From the NCBI RefSeq assembly GCF_009707545.1, contig NZ_WLYK01000001.1, positions 62,001 through 126,000 of the forward strand: a stretch of DNA of 64,000 nt, written 5' to 3'. Below, in pieces: positions 34,050-43,399 of the stretch. A program made the position numbers and the translations under genes. The notes below the pieces were generated by a model that saw only the letters and a list, made by a program, of their open reading frames with translations, was not told where the DNA came from and ran no database searches. The stretch comes from Nakamurella alba (GTDB taxonomy: Bacteria; Actinomycetota; Actinomycetes; Mycobacteriales; Nakamurellaceae). How positions within the stretch are numbered: position 1 is the stretch's first letter; every line of letters starts with the position of its first letter.

Positions 34050-35996
34050 ATGACTTCGACGTCGACGACGACCGCCACCGACACGCGGGCCGGGAATGCC
34101 GCCACCGTACGACGCAGGCTCGGCGAGTTCGCGCTCGTGCGGGCGGGAGCCCCGATCCTCCTGGTGCTGCTCGGGCTCTTCGTCTCCGGGAACGCCTACC
34201 TCGTGCAGATCGCCACGGAAGGGTTGATCGCATACATCCTGGCGGCCTCGTTCAATGTGATCTACGGCTACGCCGGCGGGTTCAACATGGCCCACGTGAT
34301 CACGTACGGTCTCGGTGCGTTCACCAGCGTGTATCTCGAAACGCATACCTCCCTGGGCTTCTGGGCCAGTCTGGCGATTGCCGTCGTGGGCACTGCGGCG
34401 CTCTCCGTGCTGGTGGCGATCCCTTCCCGGCGGTTGGGTGAGATCTTCCTGGCGATCCAGACCCTCGCGTTCGGTCTGGCGGTCTCCGAGATCCTCGTCA
34501 ACTGGCAGGATTTCAGTGGAGGTACGACCGGTCTCTACTTCATCCCGTCGCCGACGTTCTTCGGCACCACGCTGTTCGGTGGCGAAGCCTCCTACTTCTG
34601 GCTCGTGGCGGTGTTCGCCTGGCTGGTGTTCGAGCTGATGACCCGCATCCACCGGTCGGCCATGCGTCGCAAGTTCACCGCTTTGCGTGAGTCCCCGCGG
34701 ATCCTCGCCGCGGTGGGACTCTCCGCATCCGGCACCCGTCTCGTCGCGTTCGCGATCGCCGGTGGTCTCGCCGGTCTCGCCGGTGCACTCTTCGCCCACT
34801 TCCAGCTTGTCATCGACCTCGACACCTTCAGCTTCGGGCGACTCATCGCGTTGTTGCTGGCCGTCATCCTCGGTGGGGCCGGCTACTTCTGGGGACCGCT
34901 CTTCGGTGTTGTCGCCCTGCTGGTGATGGACGAGTTGTCACTGGCCACCAGCGCCGCGCACGACCTCATCTACGGTCTCGGCATCCTGGTCCTGGTGATC
35001 GGGACCCGCGGCGGGATCGCCGGCGGCGTGCAGGCGCTGCTCTCCCTCATCAAGGGCGGGCGGGCCCGTCGATCGGGTCACCCCGCTGCCGCGGCGACAG
35101 CAGCGGACGATGCGGGCCCCGCGGTCGCGTCGGCGGACGATCCGACACGAACCTCCGCCGATGAACCGGTGGATCTCGAAGCAGCGGCGGAACATGCCGG
35201 GTCCGCCGTCGAGCTGGTCCGCCGGCGGACCACGTCCCACACCCTCGGCTTCGACGCCGTGACGGTCCGGTTCGGAGGGAACACGGCCGTCGACGGTGCA
35301 TCGGCGACGGTGTCCACCGGGGAGGTGGTCGGCCTGATCGGGCCGAACGGAGCGGGCAAGACCACCCTGCTCAACACGGCGACGGGGGACACCCCCATGG
35401 CATCCGGTCAGGTCCGCTTCGACGACGTCGTGCTCGGTGCCCTCCGGCAGTACGAGGTCGTGAACCTCGGCATCGGCCGGACCTTCCAGAGCCCCAAGGT
35501 CATCCCGGATCTCTCCGTCGTGGAGAACGTGATGCTCGGTGGGGACGGCAGGGCGACGGCCGGCACCGTGCGTCAGACGTTGTTCCTGCCCAGGGCGCGG
35601 GGCGACGATCGCAGGTCCCGCGAGAAGGCCATGGAACTGCTGTCCGACCTGTCGATCGGGCACCTGGCGGACCGGCCGGCCGGCGCCCAGACCTACGGCG
35701 TGCTGCGAATGATCGAGATCGCCAGGAACCTGATGCTCGACCCCGCCTTCCTGCTGTTCGACGAGCCCGGCGCGGGCCTGACGGAGTTGGAACGCGAAGA
35801 GGTCGCCCAGATCGTCCGGGGGTTGTCCGGCCGGGGCCTGGGAGTGTTGCTCGTCGACCACAACCTGCCGCTGATCACTGCTGCATGCGACCGCATCTAC
35901 GTGCTGGAGGCGGGTCGCGTGATCGCGGCCGGGCCGCCGGCCGAGGTGTTCGCCCAGGAGAACGTGATCTCGGCCTACCTGGGAGCGGCGCGATGA
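34050..35996 (+). CDS. fused branched-chain-type ABC permease-ATPase (LivM-LivG)
   Basis: 648 residues. Residues 1-335: LivM permease with ASFNVIYGYAGGFNMAHVITYGLGA, RTLAFGLAV-like core and ALRESPRILAAVGLS coupling loop. Residues 340-395: Ala/Asp/Thr-rich linker. Residues 396-648: LivG ATPase, Walker A GPNGAGKTT (431-439), RTFQSPKVIPDLSVVENVMLG, Walker B LLFDEP and VLLVDHN. The ABC signature, usually LSYGQQR in LivG, reads AQTYGVLR, so the signature loop is divergent. The fusion replaces the separate livM and livG genes. Starts 4 bases after livH and overlaps livF by ATGA. Confidence 0.92.
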   Translation: MTSTSTTTATDTRAGNAATVRRRLGEFALVRAGAPILLVLLGLFVSGNAYLVQIATEGLIAYILAASFNVIYGYAGGFNMAHVITYGLGAFTSVYLETHTSLGFWASLAIAVVGTAALSVLVAIPSRRLGEIFLAIQTLAFGLAVSEILVNWQDFSGGTTGLYFIPSPTFFGTTLFGGEASYFWLVAVFAWLVFELMTRIHRSAMRRKFTALRESPRILAAVGLSASGTRLVAFAIAGGLAGLAGALFAHFQLVIDLDTFSFGRLIALLLAVILGGAGYFWGPLFGVVALLVMDELSLATSAAHDLIYGLGILVLVIGTRGGIAGGVQALLSLIKGGRARRSGHPAAAATAADDAGPAVASADDPTRTSADEPVDLEAAAEHAGSAVELVRRRTTSHTLGFDAVTVRFGGNTAVDGASATVSTGEVVGLIGPNGAGKTTLLNTATGDTPMASGQVRFDDVVLGALRQYEVVNLGIGRTFQSPKVIPDLSVVENVMLGGDGRATAGTVRQTLFLPRARGDDRRSREKAMELLSDLSIGHLADRPAGAQTYGVLRMIEIARNLMLDPAFLLFDEPGAGLTELEREEVAQIVRGLSGRGLGVLLVDHNLPLITAACDRIYVLEAGRVIAAGPPAEVFAQENVISAYLGAAR

Positions 35997-36712
35997 CCGA
36001 CCTGCTGACCCTGCGCGGCGTGACCGTCGGGTACGGCCGACACCACCCGGTGCTGCACGCCATCGACCTGGCGGTCGGCGGGGGCGAGGTGGTCGGCCTC
36101 GTCGGGATGAACGGGGCCGGCAAATCGACGCTGCTGAAGGCGATCTGTGGCGGGGTGAAGCTCCGGGAGGGCACGATCTCCTACGACGGGCAGGATGTCT
36201 CAGGTCTGGGCACCCCGGAGTTGGTGCGCCGCGGCATGAGCATCCTCGCCGAGGGTCACCGCGTCATCCGTCCATTGACCGTCGAGGAGAACCTGCAGAT
36301 CGCCACCATGTCGCTGCGCGGCAGTGCCGTACGGCGGCGCCTCGCCGCCTCGCGCGAGCTCATCGACGAACTCTTCCCCGTGCTGCACCAGCGCCGCACG
36401 CAGCTCGCAGGGCTGCTCTCCGGCGGTGAACAGCAGATGCTGTCGATGGCCAGGGCGATCATCGAGGATCCGAAACTGCTGCTGCTGGACGAACCTTCGC
36501 TGGGTCTGGCACCTCTCGTGGTCGATCGCATCTACTCCTCCCTCTCGGCCTTCCGCGAGCGTGGGGTGTCGCTGCTCGTGGTGGAGCAGAACAGCACCCG
36601 GGTGGCCGACATCTGCACCCGGATGGTGGTGCTCCGCGACGGCCGGATCACTGCCACCGGCTCTCCCGCCGAGCTGGTAGGTGCTGCGCTCACCAGCGCC
36701 TACTTCGGTTGA
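35993..36712 (+). CDS. branched-chain-type ABC transporter ATP-binding protein (LivF)
   Basis: 239 residues, the usual LivF length. Walker A GMNGAGKST (38-46), EGHRVIRPLTVEENL, signature LLSGGEQQMLSMARA, Walker B LLLLDEPSLGLAP, H-loop VVEQN. Its signature motif is intact, unlike that of the LivG half of the preceding gene. Last gene of the Liv operon; no binding-protein gene is present here. The only family 4 binding protein in the window is at 54161, behind a similar regulatory motif. Confidence 0.93.
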   Translation: MTDLLTLRGVTVGYGRHHPVLHAIDLAVGGGEVVGLVGMNGAGKSTLLKAICGGVKLREGTISYDGQDVSGLGTPELVRRGMSILAEGHRVIRPLTVEENLQIATMSLRGSAVRRRLAASRELIDELFPVLHQRRTQLAGLLSGGEQQMLSMARAIIEDPKLLLLDEPSLGLAPLVVDRIYSSLSAFRERGVSLLVVEQNSTRVADICTRMVVLRDGRITATGSPAELVGAALTSAYFG

Positions 36713-36759
36713 TCCGCCACCACATGCGCCAGGGTCACGGCGAAGTCGGTTATCGAGAA

Positions 36760-36773
36760 AAAGTTCACCACAT
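36760..36773 (+). promoter_or_regulatory. candidate MarR site (AAAGTTCACCACAT)
   Basis: AGTTCACC fits AGTTNACC and lies 40-53 bases upstream of the TTG start of the acyl-CoA synthetase gene. It lacks the GTTAAC core, so this is a weaker member of the set. Confidence 0.35.
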
Positions 36774-36798
36774 GAAGTACCATCGCTTGAAATTGCTC

Positions 36799-36804
36799 AG
36801 GAGG
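36799..36804 (+). promoter_or_regulatory. ribosome binding site AGGAGG deciding a TTG start
   Basis: A perfect AGGAGG sits 8 bases upstream of TTG 36813. The next candidate in frame (ATG 36831) is too far from it, so TTG is the start of the acyl-CoA synthetase. Confidence 0.75.
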
Positions 36805-36812
36805 ATCCTGCC

Positions 36813-38984
36813 TTGACCGACACCGACGTGATGCCCACGAGATCCCTGGTCTCGCCCGGGAGGATCCGGGACTTCTTCTCGCCGCGCAGCGTGGCGATCG
36901 TGGGTGCTTCCGAGACGTCCAGCTGGGGCATCAATCTGATGCGTAGTCTGGAGCTCGGCGGGGGAGCCCCGCAACTGGAGTTCGTCCACCCCAAGTACCC
37001 CGAGCTGTTCGGCCGCAGGACCGTCCCGACCCTGCGAGAACTGGACAAGCCCGTCGACCTCGCGTTCGTCATGGTCGGTCCGAACCGGGTCGGACAGATC
37101 CTGGAAGATGCGGCCGCGGCCGGCATCCGTAACGCGGTGACCCTGGCAGCGGGGTACACCGAGGCCGGGGAGGAGGGTCGTGAGCTGCAGGACGCACTGC
37201 GCCGGCAGGCGGAGGACCTGGACATCACCCTGATGGGCCCCAACACCATCGGCTTCATCAACGCCACCCTGGGCATCGCACCCTGGGCGGTCGCCTCGCA
37301 CCGCGCTCCGATACCAGGAGCGGTCAGCGCGGTGTTCGAGAGCGGGTCGATGTGCCGTGCGGCCTACGAGTACACCCAGGCGCACGCGATCGGCATCAGC
37401 CATTGGGTCTCGCTCGGCAACTCAGCGGTGATGAACACACTGGACGTCCTCGAGTACCTGATCGACGAGCCGTCGACCCGGTCGATCGCCCTGTTCCTCG
37501 AGACCGTCAGGGATCCGGAGCGGTTCATCCCGCTGGCGCACCGGGCACTCGCCGCCGACAAGCCGGTCGTGGTCTACAAGGCCGGCAGGTCCGAGGAGGG
37601 CATGCGTGCGGCCATGGCGCACACCGGTGCGATGGCCACGAACGATGCCGTCGTCGACAGCGCCTTCCGGCAGGCAGGAATCGTCCGGGTGGAGAGCCTG
37701 GAGGAGCTGGTCGCGACTGCGGGACTGCTGGGCCACACCCGCCGGCGTCCGGTCGGACGCCGGATGGGGGTGGTCACCTCGTCGGGCGGCGGGTGCAACG
37801 TGATCGCGGACCTCGCGCACCGTGAGGGCCTGTCGCTACCTCCCTGGAGCGAGCCGATCGTGGCCGACCTGCAGGTGCACCTCCCACCCTTCGCGCACAC
37901 GCTGAACCCGCTGGACACCACCGGCTTCGGTCACGCCAGGGCGCGTCCGCGGCCTACCAAGGCCGAGGATGACCTGATGGAGATCGCTGTCCGGGAACCT
38001 GGTATCGACTTCATGTTCACCATGATGACGCCGTTGCCCTCCGAACGGCCGGCGGACCCGGCTTTCATCGAGAGTCGTATGGCGATCATCGGGGACATCG
38101 TGAAGGCATCGCCGGTGCCGGTGTTCCTGGCGTCGAACACGAATCTCGATGTCACCGACTACGCGCGGAAGCTCCTGCACGACAACGACCTCCACCTGCT
38201 TCCGGGGGTCGACCTGGCTCTCCGATCGATCGGCTACATGCTGACCTGGTGCGACCGGCGGACGAGCATCCTGGACCGTGGGCCCATCTCTGAGCGAATC
38301 GATCCGCCCGGCGTCGTCGGTCCGGCCGGCACCTGGGACGAGTGGGAGGGCCGTCAGCTGCTGCAGCACGGCAGGATCCCGGTGGTCCCGGCCCGTCTGG
38401 TGACCACGGCCGAAGATGCTGTCGCGGCGGCAGCGGAACTGGGCGACACCGTGGTGTTGAAGGTCTGCTCCGCCGACATCCCGCACAAATCCGATGTCGG
38501 CGGGGTCGCCCTCGGGTTGTCCGGAGCGGCGGAGGTCGCGGACGGATACCGGCGGGTCACGGCGAATGCAGCCGTCCGGGTGCCCGGGGCATCGGTGCGG
38601 GGGGTGTTGGTGTCACCGATGCGACCCGCTGCGCCCGAGCTGCTGGTCGGCGTGACGGTCGACCCGACCTTCGGTCCGGTGCTGACGGTCGCCTTCGGTG
38701 GCATCTGGGTGGAGACCCTGAAGGACAGCAGCCTCCGGGTGCTGCCGGTCTCACGGCCGGAGATCCGCGACATGCTCTTCGAGCTCAAGGGCATCACCAT
38801 GCTGACCGGCGGCCGCGGTGCCGCTGCCGCGGATCTGGATGCGGTGATCGATGCGATCAACGACATCGCCGCGGCCGCGGTGTCGCTGGGCCCGGATCTG
38901 GTCGCCTTCGAGGTGAACCCGTTGCGGGTCGGTGCTGCCGGACCCGAGGCGCTGGACGTGCTGATCGTGACGGAGGAGCGGTGA
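36813..38984 (+). CDS. ADP-forming acyl-CoA synthetase (acetate-CoA ligase family, fused alpha-beta)
   Basis: 723 residues. CoA-binding Rossmann domain (about 19-150: FFSPRSVAIVGASET), two succinyl-CoA-ligase-like domains with the phosphohistidine H270 in AMAHTGAM, and a C-terminal ATP-grasp domain (about 505-723: KVCSADIPHKSDVGGVALGL, EVNPLRV). Makes acyl-CoA from acid, CoA and ATP with release of ADP and phosphate. The usual SQSG of the second domain reads FESGSM here. TTG start set by AGGAGG at 36799. Overlaps the following CoA transferase gene (GTGA), heading an operon that appears to run to 45680. Probably the ATP-driven entry of the carboxylic substrate into the pathway. Confidence 0.88.
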   Translation: MTDTDVMPTRSLVSPGRIRDFFSPRSVAIVGASETSSWGINLMRSLELGGGAPQLEFVHPKYPELFGRRTVPTLRELDKPVDLAFVMVGPNRVGQILEDAAAAGIRNAVTLAAGYTEAGEEGRELQDALRRQAEDLDITLMGPNTIGFINATLGIAPWAVASHRAPIPGAVSAVFESGSMCRAAYEYTQAHAIGISHWVSLGNSAVMNTLDVLEYLIDEPSTRSIALFLETVRDPERFIPLAHRALAADKPVVVYKAGRSEEGMRAAMAHTGAMATNDAVVDSAFRQAGIVRVESLEELVATAGLLGHTRRRPVGRRMGVVTSSGGGCNVIADLAHREGLSLPPWSEPIVADLQVHLPPFAHTLNPLDTTGFGHARARPRPTKAEDDLMEIAVREPGIDFMFTMMTPLPSERPADPAFIESRMAIIGDIVKASPVPVFLASNTNLDVTDYARKLLHDNDLHLLPGVDLALRSIGYMLTWCDRRTSILDRGPISERIDPPGVVGPAGTWDEWEGRQLLQHGRIPVVPARLVTTAEDAVAAAAELGDTVVLKVCSADIPHKSDVGGVALGLSGAAEVADGYRRVTANAAVRVPGASVRGVLVSPMRPAAPELLVGVTVDPTFGPVLTVAFGGIWVETLKDSSLRVLPVSRPEIRDMLFELKGITMLTGGRGAAAADLDAVIDAINDIAAAAVSLGPDLVAFEVNPLRVGAAGPEALDVLIVTEER

Positions 38985-40267
38985 CCGTGACGAGCACCAA
39001 CCCTGTCGTGCCCGACCCCGCGCCGGGAACCGGTGCGCTGACGGGCATCCGGGTACTGGACTTCACCCGATTCATGCAAGGCCCCTACGCCACCAGGATC
39101 CTGGCCGATCTGGGCGCCGACGTCATCAAGGTCGAGCGTCCCGGCGGCGAGTGGGATCGCCGCCTGCGGGTCTCGCCACGCGGCTTCGCCGGGTTCTTCC
39201 ACGTCCTCAACAGGGGCAAGCGCTCGTTGGCCATCGACATCACCACGCCACGGGGCCGGGAACTGGTGCTCGAGGTGGCGCGGGACTGCGACGTCGTCGT
39301 GGAGAACTTCCGGGCCGGCGTGATGGACCGCCTCGGACTGGGTTACGACGACATCCGGGCGGTCAACCCGCGGGTCGTGTTCGCGGCCGGGTCGGGGCAC
39401 GGGCCGAACGGTCCGAACGCTGCCGACCCCATGTACGACATGGTGGCGCAGGCGATGTCGGGCGTCTCGGACTTCAACCGTGCACCCGACGGCACGCCGC
39501 GCCTGGCCACCAGAGGACTGGCCGACGTCGCCGGTGGCATGTTCCTCGCCATGGGCGTCCTGTCCGCGCTGGTCGCCCGTGAACGGACAGGTGTCGGCCA
39601 GCGGGTCGACGCCTCCCTGGTCGGTGCGTCCATCGCCCTGCATCCCGCGGAGGTCACCATCGCCCTCGAGGCCGACCACGTCTTCCGGCTGGGTGGCACC
39701 CGGGTCACCTCGACGTCGGGCGCGTTCCGGGCCCGGGACGGCAAGTGGCTCGTCATCGGTGCCACCGACCAGAAGCTGTGGTTCGGTCTGGCGGAAGCGT
39801 TGGGCCTGCGGCAGCTCTCGGACGACGAGCGGTTCAGCCGGAGCCGGATCCGGGAGGCCAACCGCGACCAACTGGAGCCGATCATCGAGCAGGCGTTCCT
39901 CACCCGGGATCGTGACGAATGGATCGGGGTGCTGCAGGCGCACCGGGTGCCGGCCGCTCCCGTCAACTCCTTCCTCGACCTGCCGGACGACCCCGACGTG
40001 CGGGCGAACGGCTACATCGTGGAGCAGGACGATCGTCAGGCGGGCCCGATCCGGCTGGTGGGACCCGCGTTCCACCTGCAGCACACGCCGCTCCGTGTCG
40101 GGACGTTCACCCCGGAACTCGGCGAGCACAGTGCGGAGGTGCTGTCGCAGGCCGGCCTCGCGGACGACGACCTCGCCACGCTCGCCGAACTCGGGATCGT
40201 CGAGATCGGCGCCCCGCCGGAACCGCTCGTCGGGTCGTCCGCTGCCGTCCCGGAGCCGGTGGCATGA
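38981..40267 (+). CDS. CaiB/BaiF (class III) CoA transferase
   Basis: 428 residues, typical family III transferase. VLDFTRFMQGPYATRILADLGADVIKVERPGG, LNRGKRSLAIDI, VVENFRAGVMDRLGLG, and MYDMVAQAMSG with catalytic D153. C-terminal domain complete. GTG start in a GTGA overlap with the acyl-CoA synthetase. ATGA overlap with the following crotonase. Third CoA transferase of the window; two CoA-transfer steps plus an ATP-dependent synthetase in one island suggest several acids are activated in turn, or a transferase recycling CoA from the product. Confidence 0.9.
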   Translation: MTVTSTNPVVPDPAPGTGALTGIRVLDFTRFMQGPYATRILADLGADVIKVERPGGEWDRRLRVSPRGFAGFFHVLNRGKRSLAIDITTPRGRELVLEVARDCDVVVENFRAGVMDRLGLGYDDIRAVNPRVVFAAGSGHGPNGPNAADPMYDMVAQAMSGVSDFNRAPDGTPRLATRGLADVAGGMFLAMGVLSALVARERTGVGQRVDASLVGASIALHPAEVTIALEADHVFRLGGTRVTSTSGAFRARDGKWLVIGATDQKLWFGLAEALGLRQLSDDERFSRSRIREANRDQLEPIIEQAFLTRDRDEWIGVLQAHRVPAAPVNSFLDLPDDPDVRANGYIVEQDDRQAGPIRLVGPAFHLQHTPLRVGTFTPELGEHSAEVLSQAGLADDDLATLAELGIVEIGAPPEPLVGSSAAVPEPVA

Positions 40268-41178
40268 CCAGGTACGGAACGCCCGACAGCATCGCCGCGG
40301 CCGAGCACCAGGTGCTCTACGAGGTGGACCCGGACTCCGGCGTCGCGACGCTGACCCTGAACCGCCCGGAGAAGCACAACGCCATGAGCGTGCCGATGCG
40401 GGATCGGATCTCCGATCTCATGGCGGAGGCAGATGCGGACGATCGCGTCCGTGTCGTCCTGTTCCGCGGCAACGGCCGTTCGTTCTGCAGCGGCAACGAG
40501 ATCAACGAGGAATGGGGTCAGCGACGCCCGCACGAACGGCGGCGGACGCTCAACGTCGGCTATCGGTACGGGGCCGACATGGCCTGGGGCAGACTGGGCT
40601 TCAGCCAGTCCATCTCCCGGTCCGCGAAGGTGACGATCGCCCAGATCCACGGGTACTGCGCAGCTGCCGCCTACTTCATGATCGCCTGCAAGGTGGATGT
40701 GGTGGTGGCAGCCGAGGATGCGCGGATCGGCGCGCTCGAAGCACGGTTCCTGGGTCCGGCCGGCGCAGTGGCCAGCGTGCACATCAACAGGATCATCGGC
40801 ACGAAGGCCGTCCGCCGCACCGGCTTCACCGCGATGCCGATGTCCGGCACCGAAGCCCACCTGCTCGGGCTGGTGCACGAGACCGCCCCGGTCGACGAGC
40901 TCGCAGGCACCGCCGAGCGGATCGCCAGGGAGATCTCCGGACGACCGGCCGCCGAGTTGCTCTACCTCAAGGCACGGATCAAGGCGGCCGAGGCGGTGAT
41001 GGACACCAGCGTCCCGTCGATCACGGGCCTGTTGGTCTCGCACTTCCTGCAGTCGGCGCCGGACGAGATGAACTTCTGGAAGACCGCCAGGGAGGTCGGC
41101 GTGGGCGGGGCCCTGGACCGGGACAAACAGCGGGACGGCGCCGTCGACCCGCGCGACCGCGTCGGGGGGCGGACATGA
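40264..41178 (+). CDS. crotonase-family protein (enoyl-CoA hydratase-like), one catalytic Glu missing
   Basis: 304 residues. LNRPEKHNAMS, first oxyanion loop FCSGNEI, IHGYCAAAAYFMIACKVDVVVAAEDARIGALEARFLG. At the GGGCEL helix the sequence is AAAAYFMI, so the first catalytic Glu is lost (Phe); the second (LEARF) may be retained. Long insertion (about 85-110, Arg-rich RRPHERRRT) near the active-site entrance. More likely an isomerase, hydrolase or C-C cleaving crotonase than a hydratase. ATGA overlap on both sides, first of three tandem crotonase genes. Confidence 0.82.
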   Translation: MTRYGTPDSIAAAEHQVLYEVDPDSGVATLTLNRPEKHNAMSVPMRDRISDLMAEADADDRVRVVLFRGNGRSFCSGNEINEEWGQRRPHERRRTLNVGYRYGADMAWGRLGFSQSISRSAKVTIAQIHGYCAAAAYFMIACKVDVVVAAEDARIGALEARFLGPAGAVASVHINRIIGTKAVRRTGFTAMPMSGTEAHLLGLVHETAPVDELAGTAERIAREISGRPAAELLYLKARIKAAEAVMDTSVPSITGLLVSHFLQSAPDEMNFWKTAREVGVGGALDRDKQRDGAVDPRDRVGGRT

Positions 41179-41891
41179 TCCGCACGTCGGTGCAGGACTG
41201 GGTCGCCGTCATCGAGGTGAACGACTTCGCCCCGCTGGGCGCGGGCGATGCGGGGTTCGCCGGCGCGCTCCGGGACGCCGTCGTCGACCTTTCCGACGAC
41301 GACGAGGTGAAGGTGGTGGTGCTGCGTTCGACCGGTGACTTCGCGACCGACCGGTCCACCCGGCTCCCGGCCGCCGAAGCCGTCTTCACCACCTGGCAGC
41401 AGGAGTTCGCCGGTGCCTCGGCCGTCCATCAGGCACTGACGTTCTCGAAGAAGGTCACCGTCACCGAGGTGTCGGGAAACTGCTCGGGGGCCGGCACCAT
41501 GCTCGTCCTGGCCACGGACATCACGGTGGCGGCCGAGGACGCGCGGTTCGCCTCGCCGTTCCGGGGCCACCCCGAGGCGAACTTCGTGCTCGCGGCGTTG
41601 ACCGTCCGCCTCGATCGGGCGAAGGCATGGATGCTACGGGACAGTGTGCTCGACGCGGAGACCGCAAGGTCCTACGGGCTGGTGAACGAGGTGATCCCCA
41701 GGTCGGAGCTCAGCGACGGGGTCGCGTCGGCGGCGGCCCGGATCGCGCGGATGCCGCTCGACGGCGTCGTGATGTCGAAGATGCTCCAGCAACCGGTCCT
41801 GGACGCCTCGGGCGTCGGCCGCGAGTTCGACCTGGCCGGCTTCTACGCCCACGCAGCAGCGACGGCCTGCCCCGGAGGTAACGATGTCTGA
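41175..41891 (+). CDS. divergent crotonase-family protein lacking both catalytic glutamates
   Basis: 238 residues, a short crotonase. VAVIEVNDF, VVVLRSTGDF (weak first oxyanion loop without the usual CAGxD), TEVSGNCSGAGTMLVLATDITVAAEDARFASPFRG. Positions of the two hydratase glutamates are Met and Phe. The first part is shortened relative to the family (usually ~260). May form hetero-oligomers with the adjacent crotonases. Starts by ATGA overlap with the preceding gene and overlaps the next by 8 bases. Confidence 0.75.
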   Translation: MIRTSVQDWVAVIEVNDFAPLGAGDAGFAGALRDAVVDLSDDDEVKVVVLRSTGDFATDRSTRLPAAEAVFTTWQQEFAGASAVHQALTFSKKVTVTEVSGNCSGAGTMLVLATDITVAAEDARFASPFRGHPEANFVLAALTVRLDRAKAWMLRDSVLDAETARSYGLVNEVIPRSELSDGVASAAARIARMPLDGVVMSKMLQQPVLDASGVGREFDLAGFYAHAAATACPGGNDV

Positions 41892-42741
41892 CCCGCGAGT
41901 GCACTTCCAGGCCGATCGGGGCAAGCACATCGCCCGGTTGACCCTGGACCGTCCCGACCGCGACAACGCGATCGATCGGGCCATGGCCGCGGAGATCGTC
42001 CGGGCCGTCGATCTGGTCGACGACGACGACGATCTCAAGGTCCTGGTGATCGATTTCCGCGGTGACGACCTGTCGGCGGGCTGGGACGTCGACGAGATCT
42101 GGGACGTGTACACGGACGCTCCAGGCGGCGCGATCAAGAAGCACCCGAGTCAACGGGCGCGCCTCATCGCGCAGGCGGACAACTGGTGGGGTCCGCGCGG
42201 GCTCTACTCACGCCTGCTGAAATGTCGGAAGGTGACCGTGCTGCACGCCGGGGGTCGCTGTTTCGAGACGGGCCTTTACCTCACCTTGTGCTCGGACATC
42301 GTGGTGGCTTCGGACGATGCCAGGTTCGGGTGCCCGCGCTGGCACAACGTCGGGGTCGATGGCGACATGTCCCTGCTGATCGCGGAGGTCGGGTTGAAAC
42401 GGGCCAAGGACCTGTTCTACCTCGGGCGGTCCTGGACCGCCGCGCAGGCACTCGAGTACGGCCTGGTCGACAAGGTCGAGTCGGTCGACACGGCGGCGGC
42501 CGCGGTCGATTCCTATGCGGAGATGTGCGCCTCGATCATGCGTGACGGTATCGTCTCGGAGAAGTACGCGGTCTTCGCCTCTCTGGCCAAGATGGGTGTC
42601 GACTTCTCCTTCGCCGCGACAGCTGTCGTCGCAGCATCGCTCAGCAACATCCACTTCCAGCCGGGGGAGACCAACTTCCTCCGCGATCTCCGGGAGTCCG
42701 GCCGGGAAGCCGCCCTGCACGCTTCCCGGGAAGGGCTCTGA
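41884..42741 (+). CDS. divergent crotonase-family protein
   Basis: 285 residues. LTLDRPDRDNAIDR, VIDFRGDDLSAGWDVDEI (oxyanion loop), LHAGGRCFETGLYLTLCSDIVVASDDARFGCPRWHNVG. Tyr and Arg occupy the positions of the two catalytic glutamates. Trp-rich insert (QADNWWGPRGLYSRLL) next to the active site. Resembles the branch of the family acting as decarboxylases, ring hydrolases or dienoyl isomerases, but the reaction is not predictable. Third of three coupled crotonase genes; ends the coupled block, 60 bases before the NTF2-fold gene. Confidence 0.78.
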   Translation: MSDPRVHFQADRGKHIARLTLDRPDRDNAIDRAMAAEIVRAVDLVDDDDDLKVLVIDFRGDDLSAGWDVDEIWDVYTDAPGGAIKKHPSQRARLIAQADNWWGPRGLYSRLLKCRKVTVLHAGGRCFETGLYLTLCSDIVVASDDARFGCPRWHNVGVDGDMSLLIAEVGLKRAKDLFYLGRSWTAAQALEYGLVDKVESVDTAAAAVDSYAEMCASIMRDGIVSEKYAVFASLAKMGVDFSFAATAVVAASLSNIHFQPGETNFLRDLRESGREAALHASREGL

Positions 42742-42801
42742 ACGGATAGCAGCCGCATTCCGTCCATCCACCCATCCGCCGTTCCCGAAAGGACGAGAAC
42801 C

Positions 42802-43356
42802 ATGAAGTTCGATGCCACTCTGACCTGGACGAGTTACGAACCGCACATGCACAAGGCCACCACCGATCGCCAGCGCCGCCAATTGGCCAAGGTCGTCGCG
42901 CACGCCAAGGGTGAGGTGCAGGCCGACCTCGAGCCCGTGTTGGCCTCCCTCGCACCCGACCCGCAGTACCACGAATTCGGGGTGTTCGCCGATGTGCCCG
43001 GCGACACCGGGCCGAAGGGCTGGAAGGCCGTGGTGGAGAACTACGAGCAGATGGTCGAGTGCGGTTCCTACGTCATCGAGTCCATCAAGGACCGGCTGAT
43101 GATCGACGACGAGCAGATCGTCACCGATGGACGCTATCGACAGATCCTGCCGGCCAAGGTGGCCAAGGAGATGGGCTACGTCGCGCAGGACGACGACCGC
43201 GCCGATCACTACATGCTCTCCGGGATCACGGTGGTGTTCTGGCACTTCGACGAGAACGAGATGGCACTGGGCGAGGACCGGTACGTCCTCGACAAGTCCA
43301 TCGAGCCGCTGGCGGCCGAGGACCTCCCCGCCGATTACCCGGCGCGCCTGCGCTGA
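42802..43356 (+). CDS. NTF2-fold (SnoaL-like) protein, hypothetical enzyme
   Basis: 184 residues, looks like a one-domain alpha+beta barrel: helical N-terminus with a basic stretch TTDRQRRQLAKVV, DPQYHEFGVFAD, then GPKGWKAVVENYEQMVECG and strands RLMIDDEQIVTDGRYRQI and YMLSGITVVFWHFDEN. The pattern fits SnoaL/ketosteroid-isomerase-like NTF2 proteins, but no catalytic motif is clear. GAAAGGA precedes the ATG. First of three NTF2-like genes that frame the second P450; may bind or isomerise the P450 substrate or product. Confidence 0.7.
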   Translation: MKFDATLTWTSYEPHMHKATTDRQRRQLAKVVAHAKGEVQADLEPVLASLAPDPQYHEFGVFADVPGDTGPKGWKAVVENYEQMVECGSYVIESIKDRLMIDDEQIVTDGRYRQILPAKVAKEMGYVAQDDDRADHYMLSGITVVFWHFDENEMALGEDRYVLDKSIEPLAAEDLPADYPARLR

Positions 43357-43399
43357 GACGCCCGCTTTCCGACTTCCGACGACGACGAGGAGACACGAG

